In this document: in pieces, positions 1-7,878 of the stretch
Layout of the letters: each line of letters begins with the position of its first letter
Numbering within the stretch: position 1 is the stretch's first letter
Assembly: GCA_000381625.1 (NCBI GenBank)
Contig: KB906767.1
Coordinates: 4,049,304 to 4,113,303 of the forward strand
Direction of reading: 5' to 3'
Source of the DNA: Bryobacterales bacterium KBS 96
GTDB lineage: Bacteria; Acidobacteriota; Terriglobia; Bryobacterales; Bryobacteraceae
DNA: 64,000 bases
Notes under the pieces: generated by a model
Told to the model about the DNA's origin: nothing
The model's input: only the letters and a program-made list of their open reading frames with translations
The model's database searches: none
Made by a program: the position numbers and the translations under genes

Positions 1-1
1 T

Positions 2-748
2 CTACTCAATCGAGGAGCCGCTCCGGATATCTTCCTAGCGGCCGCGCTCGGTGATCTCGATCTCGCCAGCAAGATGGTTTCGGAAAATCCCGGTTGCGTC
101 GCCCATCGCATCGGCCGCTTGCCGGATTTTCCACCCATTGGATACCAAGGCCGTGGCGGCACAATCTTGCAGTGGACTCTCGCTTTCAATTCCTATCCCC
201 ATCAGATAGCGCTTCTCAAGCGGCATACTCATGTCTTTGATTTTCTTTACGAAAACAGCGATCCGCAAACCCGCCTGCTCGTGTGCTGCGTTCTCGCCCG
301 CCGCCAAGATGCAGAGGTAATCGCTCGTCAGCATATCGGCATAGTCGCCAACCTGCCTGATCTCGATCTCGAACTTCTGCCGCGCTACTGCTGGGAAACC
401 AACACCAACTACGAGGCCGTCCGCCTCATGCTCGATCTCGGGTTTCCTGTCGCGCAGACGGAATCCAGCCACGGATACTCGCCCCTGCATAACGCCGCTT
501 GGTCAGGCGATGCTGCTCTCGTCGATCTGCTGATTTCACGTGGACACCCCGTCGATCTCGTTGACCCACGCTACAACTCCACTCCGCTCGGTTACGCCCT
601 CCACGACTGCCTTATCGAAAAACGTCACCCTGAAGGCGACTTCGCGCGAGTGGTCGAAGCGCTTCTTAAAGCTGGTAGTCCCTGGGATCAGTCCATGTAT
701 CCGACAGGCGATCAGCGGCTTGATGAAGTCTTCAGCCGGTTTCGCTAA
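2..748 (+). CDS. Ankyrin-repeat protein, 5' end outside the window
   Basis: The reading frame is already open at base 2 and runs to TAA at 746-748, so the gene begins upstream of the window; the ATG at 74 is internal, because the codons before it read as another ankyrin-like helix pair (AAALGDLDLASKMV). Ankyrin repeats are visible as GYSPLHNAAWSGDAALVDLL followed by ISRGHPVD, and again as NSTPLGYALHDC further on, with an earlier degenerate unit around YEAVRLMLDLGFPV. Such repeats form protein-protein interaction surfaces; no catalytic domain is seen in the visible part. No signal peptide can be judged because the N-terminus is missing. Function unknown. Confidence 0.8.
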   Translation, partial: LLNRGAAPDIFLAAALGDLDLASKMVSENPGCVAHRIGRLPDFPPIGYQGRGGTILQWTLAFNSYPHQIALLKRHTHVFDFLYENSDPQTRLLVCCVLARRQDAEVIARQHIGIVANLPDLDLELLPRYCWETNTNYEAVRLMLDLGFPVAQTESSHGYSPLHNAAWSGDAALVDLLISRGHPVDLVDPRYNSTPLGYALHDCLIEKRHPEGDFARVVEALLKAGSPWDQSMYPTGDQRLDEVFSRFR

Positions 749-1020
749 GAACTTGGTCCTAGTATGAATAAAAACATTTTTGGCTGGAATTGTTTTATTC
801 CCACATCTTGAAAACGGTCAAAGAGCTAAAGGAAAATCTGCTCACATGGCCCGACCTTGCGGTTTTACGCGCGGATGCGGATTTGCGCCTTTTGTCGGGC
901 GCGCCGCCCGGCTCCTGATCATTCAGCGAGATTCGAAGAGCGAGGCTGGGAGCCGCGCGCAGACGCAACGTTTGCCCACTCAAAGTCAGTGGCGCCGCGG
1001 TAAAACGTGCGCCCACAGAC

Positions 1021-1040
1021 AAGGAGCGCGAAAGCTCCTT
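1021..1040. terminator. Hairpin at the 3' end of the OPT transporter gene
   Basis: A perfect 7-bp inverted repeat, AAGGAGC and GCTCCTT, with a 6-nt loop overlaps the stop codon of the minus-strand transporter gene. It could fold at the end of that transcript. There is no run of T after it on either strand, so classical intrinsic termination is doubtful. The rest of 749-1020 shows no gene I can support. Confidence 0.3.
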
Positions 1041-3075
1041 ACATCATCGCTACAGGCGGCGCCGGTTCGTCGGGACTGCCGGCGCTCCGCAGCGGGATCA
1101 ATATCATGACGAGCGCCAAACCGATCATGACGGCGATGCCGATTGTGTAGAACGGATGCGCCGTCACGATTAGCGCATTCTTCCAGGCGGGCTTGAATTG
1201 CAATCCGGCCCAAGCCAGGCCGAGTAGGGCCTCGCCGGCGATCAGGCCCGATGCGGTCAATACGCCCGAGTTTTCGACTCGCGCCTTCTGCGCTTCATTC
1301 AAGCCACGCTGCTGGCACACCCGATCTGCGATCGCGCGGATGATGCCGCCGACGAAAATTGCCGAGGTTGTTTCGAGCGGCAGGTACATGCCGACCGCCA
1401 CGAGCATCGGGCTTCTCACCTGCATCATGATGATTGCGATTCCCATCAAAATACCGACCAGCACCAACGGCCACGGCATATTGCCGCCGACGATTCCTTG
1501 CGCGAGCAGGGCCATCAACCCGGCTTGCGGCGCCGGTAGAGCGCGATCGCCCAGGCCCGTGCCGCCGGCGATAATGTTGCTTTCGTGGAGCAGCACCAGC
1601 GGAAAATACATCACGGCGCTGGCGACCACGACGGCGATTAATTCCACAATCTGGATGCTGCGCGGCGTGCCGCCAAGCATGTAGCCGACCTTGAAATCCT
1701 GGAGCAATTCGCCGGCAACCGCCGACGAGACGCAGACAACCGCCGCTACGCCCAGTACTGCCGTCACTCCGCTCTTGCCGGAGACACCGAGCGCCACCAT
1801 CAGCAGCGCCGCGACCACTAGCGTGCAGATCGTGAGTCCTGAAATCGGGTTATTCGACGAGCCGATAATGCCGACCAGGTAGCCCGATACCGTGGCGAAG
1901 AAGAAACCGAGAATCAACATCACGATTGCGGCGACAATTCCTGCGATCACATTGCCGGAGAAATAAACGTACAGTGCAATCATGGCCAGGAACACGATGC
2001 CGATGAGTCCAAAAACAGCTTTCGAGCTCATGTAGCGTTCCGTTCGCACGAGTTGGGAGGCCTGTTCCTGCGTCTGTTTCAGATCCGCGACGGCGCGTCT
2101 TAATCCGCCGAGCAGGCTCGTGCGCATGCGCCACAGCGTGTGCGCCGCGCCGACAAGCATCCCGCCCACGGCAATCGGCCGTACTATGTATTTACCCACC
2201 GCCCCCGCCATGTCGACCCATGACGTATCCTGCGCGTTGGGAGGAAGAATCGCGCGCAATTGCGGTCCGAGAAAGTAAATTAGGAGAGGAACCAGGAGCC
2301 CCCAGGCGAGCACGCCGCCCGCAAATTGCAACGCCGCGAGACGCGGGCCGATGATGTAGCCCACGCCCAGATAGGCGGGGCTGACGCTGGGCGCCGCGAA
2401 ACTCGTCAGCCCGCCGGTGGCGACGATCTGATTCGTATCGGCGCCTCCCAGACTGACACGGCTGGAGCCAAGCTGGCCGATTCTGACAAGGACATCTTTA
2501 TCCGACGCAAAGAAGCCGAAGCGCCCGAGCATGTAAATCAAGCCGCCGAGTCCCATATTCCAGAACAAGTATTTGGCCGCCTGAGCGCCTCGCTGGCCGG
2601 CTTTGTGGATCTCGGAGGCCGCAACCGATTCCGGAAACGGCAGCTCCGGGTCTTCTACCATCACCCGCCGCACCAGCGACACGAACAAGACGCCTAATAC
2701 GCTGCCGACCAGCATCAGCACGGTCGATTTCCAGTACGCATCCTTGAAGCTGAACGAGGCCCAGGCATGCGAAATCAGAAATGCCGGCAGGGTGAACACC
2801 GCACCGGCGGCGACGGATTCCCCGATAGACCCGGCGGTTCGGGCGATGTTCTCTTCGAGCAGCGACCCCTTTAGTCCGCGCAGAACGGCCATGCTAATCA
2901 CGGCCGCCGGATACGTCGCGGCAATCGTCATACCGGCCCGCAATCCCAAATAGGCGTTGGCCGCCCCCAGCACTACGGTCATAATCAACCCGAGCAGCAC
3001 CGCGCGCAGCGTCAACTCGCGCATGGACACGGTTTCGGGGACGAACGGTTTATGAATTCGAGTGGACGAAGCCAT
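1039..3075 (-). CDS. OPT-family oligopeptide transporter
   Basis: A 678-residue polytopic membrane protein of the OPT superfamily, which carries oligopeptides or metal chelates with protons across the cytoplasmic membrane. The N-terminal stretch STRIHKPFVPETVSMRELTL leads into helices with the family pattern GLRAGMTIAATYPAAVISMA, and the region FLATVSGYLVGIIGSSNNPISG near residues 400-420 is the conserved OPT signature (only part quoted: SGYLVGIIGSSNNPISG). Many further hydrophobic segments run to the C-terminus. Length fits the bacterial OPT family. It stands alone between an intergenic region and a cupin gene in the same direction; the substrate cannot be read from the sequence. Confidence 0.9.
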   Translation of the reverse strand: MASSTRIHKPFVPETVSMRELTLRAVLLGLIMTVVLGAANAYLGLRAGMTIAATYPAAVISMAVLRGLKGSLLEENIARTAGSIGESVAAGAVFTLPAFLISHAWASFSFKDAYWKSTVLMLVGSVLGVLFVSLVRRVMVEDPELPFPESVAASEIHKAGQRGAQAAKYLFWNMGLGGLIYMLGRFGFFASDKDVLVRIGQLGSSRVSLGGADTNQIVATGGLTSFAAPSVSPAYLGVGYIIGPRLAALQFAGGVLAWGLLVPLLIYFLGPQLRAILPPNAQDTSWVDMAGAVGKYIVRPIAVGGMLVGAAHTLWRMRTSLLGGLRRAVADLKQTQEQASQLVRTERYMSSKAVFGLIGIVFLAMIALYVYFSGNVIAGIVAAIVMLILGFFFATVSGYLVGIIGSSNNPISGLTICTLVVAALLMVALGVSGKSGVTAVLGVAAVVCVSSAVAGELLQDFKVGYMLGGTPRSIQIVELIAVVVASAVMYFPLVLLHESNIIAGGTGLGDRALPAPQAGLMALLAQGIVGGNMPWPLVLVGILMGIAIIMMQVRSPMLVAVGMYLPLETTSAIFVGGIIRAIADRVCQQRGLNEAQKARVENSGVLTASGLIAGEALLGLAWAGLQFKPAWKNALIVTAHPFYTIGIAVMIGLALVMILIPLRSAGSPDEPAPPVAMM

Positions 3076-3146
3076 ATGCTTCTTGACTATATGATGGCGT
3101 CGCCGTGAATCACCGAAATGATCTGCCTGATATGTCGAAGTAGCTT

Positions 3147-3659
3147 CTACTCCGGAAGTGGGCCGAGTATCTCGATCTGGTGTTTCGCCGCCAAGGCCAT
3201 CAGCTTTTCCATGTCAGGTGGCCCCGTGGGCGGCAAATTGGGCTCGCCCGCCGGATCGCTCATTTCCAAGATAAAGTTCTCGAATCCGCCGCCAGGCGTG
3301 GTCACCAGCAGAACTCGCGCCGGAGCGGTCCCGTCCACGCGGAAACCATGGGGAATCCCGCGCGGACCGAAGATGTACCCGCCTGGACCCGCCTTCGATT
3401 GCCGGCCCTGGCAGAAAAAGGTTAACTCGCCCTCGATCACGTAAAACGACTCATCTTCGGCGTGGTGAACGTGAAATGGCGAGGCAAAACCGGCGGGAAT
3501 CACCTGCTCCACCAGTCCATAGGCGCCACGCGTGGTATCAGCGGTTGCCCGTACGAACGTCAGTGAGCCCAGGAACCACATTGGCGCTTCACCACGAGCC
3601 AGTACACAAGGTTGCAGTTCTTCTGAAGATATTGGCATGTTCATCATTCCTCCCGGCAA
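3147..3659 (-). CDS. Cupin-domain protein
   Basis: A 170-residue single-domain protein with a cupin beta-barrel. The first cupin motif is clear (PFHVHHAEDESFYVIEGELT), with metal-binding His, His and Glu residues, and the second motif follows as GPRGIPHGFRV with its His. Cupins of this kind bind a metal and act on small molecules or serve as sensors; the substrate is unknown. No signal peptide is present. It follows the OPT gene by about 70 bp in the same direction and precedes a GNAT gene, but the gaps do not prove a common transcript. Confidence 0.85.
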   Translation of the reverse strand: MPGGMMNMPISSEELQPCVLARGEAPMWFLGSLTFVRATADTTRGAYGLVEQVIPAGFASPFHVHHAEDESFYVIEGELTFFCQGRQSKAGPGGYIFGPRGIPHGFRVDGTAPARVLLVTTPGGGFENFILEMSDPAGEPNLPPTGPPDMEKLMALAAKHQIEILGPLPE

Positions 3660-3687
3660 GGTGGTTTTACCTATGAAAGCACATGAA

Positions 3688-4398
3688 CTACGGGTGCAAT
3701 CGTTCTAACGATTCCTTCTGCCGCCCAGCCGCGTCAAAATTTGATGGAGCTAGCCATCGTTCAAAAGACGCTTTGCGGGTGGGCCACTCTGAATCGAGCA
3801 TGGAGAACCACGCAGTATCCCGGTTGCGGCCTTTCACGACCCTGTGCTGCCGGAAGATCCCTTCGAAGGTGAAACCCAGCCGGAGAGCCGCCTCTCGCGA
3901 GCGGGTATTGAGAGAATCGCACTTCCATTCGTAGCGCCGATAACCCAAATCTTCAAAGATATAGCGCGCCAGTAGGTACATGGCTTCGGTTGCTCCGGTT
4001 GTCCGCTGGAGCCGCGAAGTGAACAGCACGTTCCCGACCTCAATACTGCGGTTTTTCAGATCAATCCGTAGAAAGGCGGCATGTCCAACGGCACGATGAG
4101 AAGCATTGTCGACAATCGTGAAGAGAAGTGGATCGGCAGAAATGGCTTTTTGCTGGAGCGCGGCATGAAAAGCGGCGCGATCGGCAAAAGGTCCGTCGGG
4201 CATATAGCGCCAGAGGCGTTCTTTGCCGGGACCGTGCGAATCTTCGTACAGCGCTTCCGCATGAGCGTTTACATCGACTGGCTCGAGCGTAACGATCTTT
4301 CCCGGTAATGTGATGCGTTCCGGCGGCTTTGCGGGAGTGCTGTCAACTGCTCTGCCGAGGATCGGCGGATCTTCTTCCTGCAACATGTGCATACCCAT
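3688..4398 (-). CDS. GNAT N-acetyltransferase, RimJ/RimL type
   Basis: A 236-residue cytoplasmic acetyltransferase. The body shows the order typical of RimJ/RimL-like GNAT proteins: LEPVDVNAHAEALYE at the start of the fold, the AcCoA-binding region with IEVGNVLFTSRLQRTTGATE, then YRRYEWKCDSLNTRSREAALRLGF (quoted here in part as WKCDSLNTRSREAALRLG) and FRQHRVVKGRNRDTAWFSML. The family acetylates N-terminal or side-chain amines using acetyl-CoA. The terminal part FERWLAPSNF matches family members annotated as GNAT acetyltransferases of unknown substrate. It ends 28 bp upstream of the cupin start, so co-transcription with it is possible. Confidence 0.85.
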   Translation of the reverse strand: MGMHMLQEEDPPILGRAVDSTPAKPPERITLPGKIVTLEPVDVNAHAEALYEDSHGPGKERLWRYMPDGPFADRAAFHAALQQKAISADPLLFTIVDNASHRAVGHAAFLRIDLKNRSIEVGNVLFTSRLQRTTGATEAMYLLARYIFEDLGYRRYEWKCDSLNTRSREAALRLGFTFEGIFRQHRVVKGRNRDTAWFSMLDSEWPTRKASFERWLAPSNFDAAGRQKESLERLHP

Positions 4399-4423
4399 GG
4401 GATTCTTATGGCGGGACGTCCGA

Positions 4424-4879
4424 TTACGGTATCCAGGCGACCAGCTCGATTTCTACGCGCTGTTCGCTCTCCGGAAACTGAACCCCGATGGCCGAGCGCG
4501 CTGGAGCATTTTTAGGAAAGTATTTAAAATAGACTTCATTCATGGCGGCCTTCTCGGTTTTCACGTCCGCCAGAAAAACGGTTACTTTGATCACGTTGTC
4601 GAGCGACGAACCCATCGCCTCCAGGTTCGCTTTGTGAGATTCTAAGGCCCGCTGGGTCTGCTCCTTGATGTCGCCGCCGAATAAGCGAGGGTTCTTTTCT
4701 GCCTCCGGCCGCATCCCGCCTAATCCGGAGCTGAAATATAAGTTCCCAACGCGTATGCCATCCCGAGCTTTCAGTTTGCCCGACTCGGCCGCTGACGCCG
4801 CTATCGGGAGCGATGCCGCGGCGCCCAATCCTACAGCCGATTGCAGGAATGCACGACGTTTTGAATTCGCTGATTTCAT
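4424..4879 (-). CDS. RidA/YjgF-family protein with Tat signal
   Basis: A 151-residue protein of the RidA (YjgF/YER057c/UK114) family, whose members hydrolyse reactive enamine/imine intermediates. I place the start at 4879 because the residues from there form a Tat signal (KRRAFLQSAVGLGAAASLPI), while the longer open frame upstream runs through an ordinary intergenic stretch. The mature part shows NLYFSSGLGGMRP, QTQRALESHKANLEAMGSSL, NVIKVTVFLADVK, and the family ending PARSAIGVQFPESEQRVEIE, which contains the catalytic-site Arg and Glu positions. Export is unusual for RidA itself and suggests a periplasmic paralogue. It is divergent from alkB across about 150 bp. Confidence 0.87.
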   Translation of the reverse strand: MKSANSKRRAFLQSAVGLGAAASLPIAASAAESGKLKARDGIRVGNLYFSSGLGGMRPEAEKNPRLFGGDIKEQTQRALESHKANLEAMGSSLDNVIKVTVFLADVKTEKAAMNEVYFKYFPKNAPARSAIGVQFPESEQRVEIELVAWIP

Positions 4880-5032
4880 ATAGTCGAGTATCGTACAGGT
4901 ATTTGCGGCCGTGAGGGTCATGCTCGTCTGGTTCTGAGTCACGGCTATACCCACATAATTGAAGTATGCAAGTCGCTGGAAGGCGGCTTGAACTAACTTT
5001 CTCGGCGCCAGGTTTACGAGGCGGACGTTGAA

Positions 5033-5680
5033 ATGGCAAATTACGAGCTCTGGCGTTCCGATCGCCAATTGACAGAGCCCCTCGCCGACGGCGCGGCGCT
5101 GCTTCGCGGTTTCGCGTCAAAAGATGCGGCTAACCTGCTCGATGCCGTGCGCGAGATCGCGGCGATCGCTCCGTTTCGTCATATGACCACACCCGGTGGA
5201 TACCGCATGTCGGTCGCTATGACCAATTGCGGCGAGCGGGGGTGGGTGTCCGACGCAAATGGCTACCGGTACGATGCGTTCGATCCTGAAACCGGTCGCC
5301 GTTGGCCCGCAATACCCGAGCTCTTTCTGACCCTCGCAACGGGCGCGGCGGCGGAAGCTGGATTCCCGAACTTCCGTCCCGATGCGTGTCTGATCAATCG
5401 CTACGAGCCGGGGGCGCGATTAACATTGCACCAGGATAGGAACGAACGGGATTTCACGCAGCCTATCGTGTCTGTATCGCTGGGATTGCCGGCGGTATTC
5501 CTGTTCGGCGGCGCGCGGCGAAAGGACAGGCCGCGCCGTATTCGAATTGAGAATGGAGACGTTGCCGTATGGGGAGGCCCGGCAAGGCTTGCCTTCCACG
5601 GCATTGCCCCGCTCGCAGCCGGCTCCGATTCTCTCGCGGGCGAGCACCGCATTAACCTCACGTTTCGAAAAGCGTGCTGA
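5033..5680 (+). CDS. alkB: AlkB-type DNA repair dioxygenase
   Basis: A 215-residue Fe(II)/2-oxoglutarate dioxygenase that removes methyl groups from 1-methyladenine and 3-methylcytosine in DNA or RNA. The signature elements are present in order: the substrate lid with GGYRMSVAMTNCGERGWV, the iron-binding HxD in LTLHQDRNE, the distal His in LAFHGIAPL, and the 2-oxoglutarate arginines in HRINLTFRK. PDACLINRYEPGARL matches the NxY motif before the HxD. Length matches E. coli AlkB. It is monocistronic here, with no Ada-like regulator in the window. Confidence 0.93.
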   Translation: MANYELWRSDRQLTEPLADGAALLRGFASKDAANLLDAVREIAAIAPFRHMTTPGGYRMSVAMTNCGERGWVSDANGYRYDAFDPETGRRWPAIPELFLTLATGAAAEAGFPNFRPDACLINRYEPGARLTLHQDRNERDFTQPIVSVSLGLPAVFLFGGARRKDRPRRIRIENGDVAVWGGPARLAFHGIAPLAAGSDSLAGEHRINLTFRKAC

Positions 5681-5879
5681 TCGGAAAGAGTTCCTCCCTC
5701 GAGGCTAATATTTAACCGTAATTCTGCGGTCATTCAGGAGAATTAAACGTGGTCTGCGTCACTATCCTGGAGGATCGCGTGTTTACGCGGAACGTCTCAA
5801 CCGCGCGGCCCGGCGTGGGTTTCGGTGTCGCCTGAACGAGGCTGGGCAGCCAAAAAAGCGGGGAGAATTCAAAAATCAT

Positions 5880-5908
5880 TTGACGTGAAAAGAATTCTAA
5901 AATACTCT
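5880..5908 (+). promoter_or_regulatory. Possible promoter for the dehydrogenase-cytochrome operon
   Basis: The 305-bp space between alkB and the operon is AT-richer just before the first gene. TTGACG at 5880-5885 resembles a -35 box; the best -10 candidates are TACTCT at 5903-5908 (17-bp spacing) or TAAAAT at 5898-5903 (spacing too short). The assignment is weak. Nothing else recognisable was seen in 5681-5985. Confidence 0.3.
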
Positions 5909-5985
5909 TAAAGCTCACAATTAATTGAGATCTTGAGGACGCGCCGGAGTAGTCTGTGTTTCCGTGCCGTGGAGGCTTTCAGTCT

Positions 5986-7374
5986 ATGCGTAGCCAGTCG
6001 AGTTCCGGTCGAACCGGCGCTTTCAAATTCGCGAGCCGTACGGTGGCGGCGGCATGCGTTGTAGGTACGGCGCTTTTCTTCGGCCACCTGAACCTGCAAT
6101 CCAAATCGAAAACTCAGGCGAATAAGCCCCATATCGTGTTATCGCCGGATTTGCCGACGCAAGTGAAATTCGGTTCCGGTTCATCCCTTGGCGATCTGCA
6201 ACAAGATTTCGATATCTTCTCATGGGATTCCTTTATCGCCGCAAACTGGCCGCCCGGTCCGAATGGCGAGGGCGATCCTTCGAAGAAGCCCGGCAAGAAC
6301 GGCGATAACCCGACTATATGGGAAAGCTGGATCGATACCCGCAGCGTATTGTTGCCGGACGGCGAGGTTCCGTCCTGGGGCAGTTCGCCAGCAGTGCCGG
6401 GAGTGTGCCGCGCCGACTATAAGCCCGGCATGAAGATCCTGCGCCAGATCGGGAAGACGCCCAATCTGCTGACGGCGCAGATTCAGCCGTTCGAGACCGG
6501 GCCACTGATCGATCAGGAGCACCAGTACGCGCGGTTCGAGATTCACGTGAACCGCAGTATGTTCGATTTCATTAAGGCGCATCAGCTTTATTCCGCGGCG
6601 GGACAACAGAAATTCTCCGGGGACGTGTCGTTTCCGTGCAGTACAGCGAACCAGCTTGGAGCCGTGATGGTGAAGGCGTCCTGGAAGATTTTGAGCGCGA
6701 GCGACAATCCGGCGCGGTTTCATACCGCCGAGGTTCTGATTTACACTCCGCCATCGACCGATCCGCCGATCGAAGAAAGTTGCGTCTCGAAGAAAGTGGG
6801 GCTGGTCGGACTGCATATCGCCCACAAAGTAAACCAGGCGCCGCAATGGATCTGGTCGACTTTCGAGCAGGTGGACAACGCGCCGGACGAGGCCGCTGTG
6901 AAAAGCGGGAAACTCGCATCGCATTACAACTTTTACAAGCCGAATTGCACGGATTGCCTGCCGGTCGACACGGCTCCTCCGCGACCCTGGAATCCGAACT
7001 TGCCGGGTCAGAAGCCGAGCCAGGTGGTGCGCCAGGACGTTCTTCCTTCGTTTGCGGTGGCGAGCGCCCAATCGAATAACCGCATCGCACAGCATATGCT
7101 GGCAAAAATCAGCAAGAAGTCCGTTTGGCAATATTATGAGCTGATCAGCACGCAGTGGCCGACGAAGCCGGGTTCGGTGGCAACGTGTACGGCGGATCCG
7201 GTCGCACGCTTCGGAAATCCGGCCCCACAGTTCCTCGCCAATTCGAGTCTTGAAACCTATGTTCAGGGCACAGTGCCCAACGTTTCTTCAAGCTGCATTT
7301 CGTGCCATGCCAATGCCGCGATGACCACCGGCAAAGCTTCGGATTTCACCTACGTTCTGCAGAGCGCAAAGTGA
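5986..7374 (+). CDS. Exported monohaem cytochrome-like protein (cassette protein 1)
   Basis: First gene of a six-gene operon. A basic N-terminus is followed by one hydrophobic segment (TVAAACVVGTALFFGHL), so it is exported or membrane-anchored. I prefer ATG 5986, with GGAGG about 11 nt upstream, over GTG 5956. The single haem motif CISCH lies about 30 residues from the C-terminus. The core contains GLVGLHIAHK and PQWIWSTFEQVDN, which recur almost unchanged in the fifth gene of the operon (10599-12053), so the two are paralogues. I recognise no catalytic domain; the family is only known to me as uncharacterised cytochrome-c-like proteins. Inference: electron acceptor or scaffold for the flavoprotein encoded two genes downstream. 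Confidence 0.75.
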   Translation: MRSQSSSGRTGAFKFASRTVAAACVVGTALFFGHLNLQSKSKTQANKPHIVLSPDLPTQVKFGSGSSLGDLQQDFDIFSWDSFIAANWPPGPNGEGDPSKKPGKNGDNPTIWESWIDTRSVLLPDGEVPSWGSSPAVPGVCRADYKPGMKILRQIGKTPNLLTAQIQPFETGPLIDQEHQYARFEIHVNRSMFDFIKAHQLYSAAGQQKFSGDVSFPCSTANQLGAVMVKASWKILSASDNPARFHTAEVLIYTPPSTDPPIEESCVSKKVGLVGLHIAHKVNQAPQWIWSTFEQVDNAPDEAAVKSGKLASHYNFYKPNCTDCLPVDTAPPRPWNPNLPGQKPSQVVRQDVLPSFAVASAQSNNRIAQHMLAKISKKSVWQYYELISTQWPTKPGSVATCTADPVARFGNPAPQFLANSSLETYVQGTVPNVSSSCISCHANAAMTTGKASDFTYVLQSAK

Positions 7375-7383
7375 GGACCCTAA

Positions 7384-7878
7384 ATGAATAGCCCAGTTGT
7401 TCAACTCGCCACGCCGGCGAGCGCTACTCGCGTGACAAATTTCGCCGCGATGTCGGCGGCGCTCACCGGCTTCTCGCTTGAGACGATCAGCCCGGATCTC
7501 GATGTGACGGATCTCAAAAGCGCCTACCTCCAGACGGCGGACCAAAACGGCCAGGCGCAAGAGGTTGACCGTCTGATCGCCCAATTTCTCGGCCTGAAGG
7601 GCAAAACGAGCCAGGAGATCGCGGACGCGCTGCTGGACGCAAGCACGCAGCCAGCGGATTTGATCGCCGCAGCGCGCCACATTCTCGAAATGTGGTATCT
7701 CGGCACGTGGAATGGAGCCGTCGTGTCGGCGAACGCCTATATCGGCGGCCTTGCCTGGCAGGCGGCCCAGGCCCATGCGATGGGTTATAGCGAGTGGGAA
7801 TTCGGCTATTGGGCTCAGGACCCCCCGCCGCTAGCAGATTTCGGCGTTCAAGTGAGCAATGGAGCAAAACGTGGATAA
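7384..7878 (+). CDS. Small subunit of FAD-dependent sugar/alcohol dehydrogenase (FAD-SLDH type)
   Basis: A 164-residue helical protein resembling the small subunit that accompanies membrane-bound FAD sorbitol and glucose dehydrogenases: FAAMSAALTGFSL at the start, a central VDRLIAQFLGLKG, and the family-like ending with ILEMWYLGTWNG, SANAYIGGLAWQAAQAHAMG and YSEWEFGYWAQDPPP. In characterised systems this subunit carries a Tat signal that exports the catalytic subunit with it. Here no twin-arginine signal is visible, which is odd. GAGGA precedes the ATG, 9 bp after the previous stop, and the 3' end overlaps the next gene by 20 bp, so translation is likely coupled. Confidence 0.8.
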   Translation: MNSPVVQLATPASATRVTNFAAMSAALTGFSLETISPDLDVTDLKSAYLQTADQNGQAQEVDRLIAQFLGLKGKTSQEIADALLDASTQPADLIAAARHILEMWYLGTWNGAVVSANAYIGGLAWQAAQAHAMGYSEWEFGYWAQDPPPLADFGVQVSNGAKRG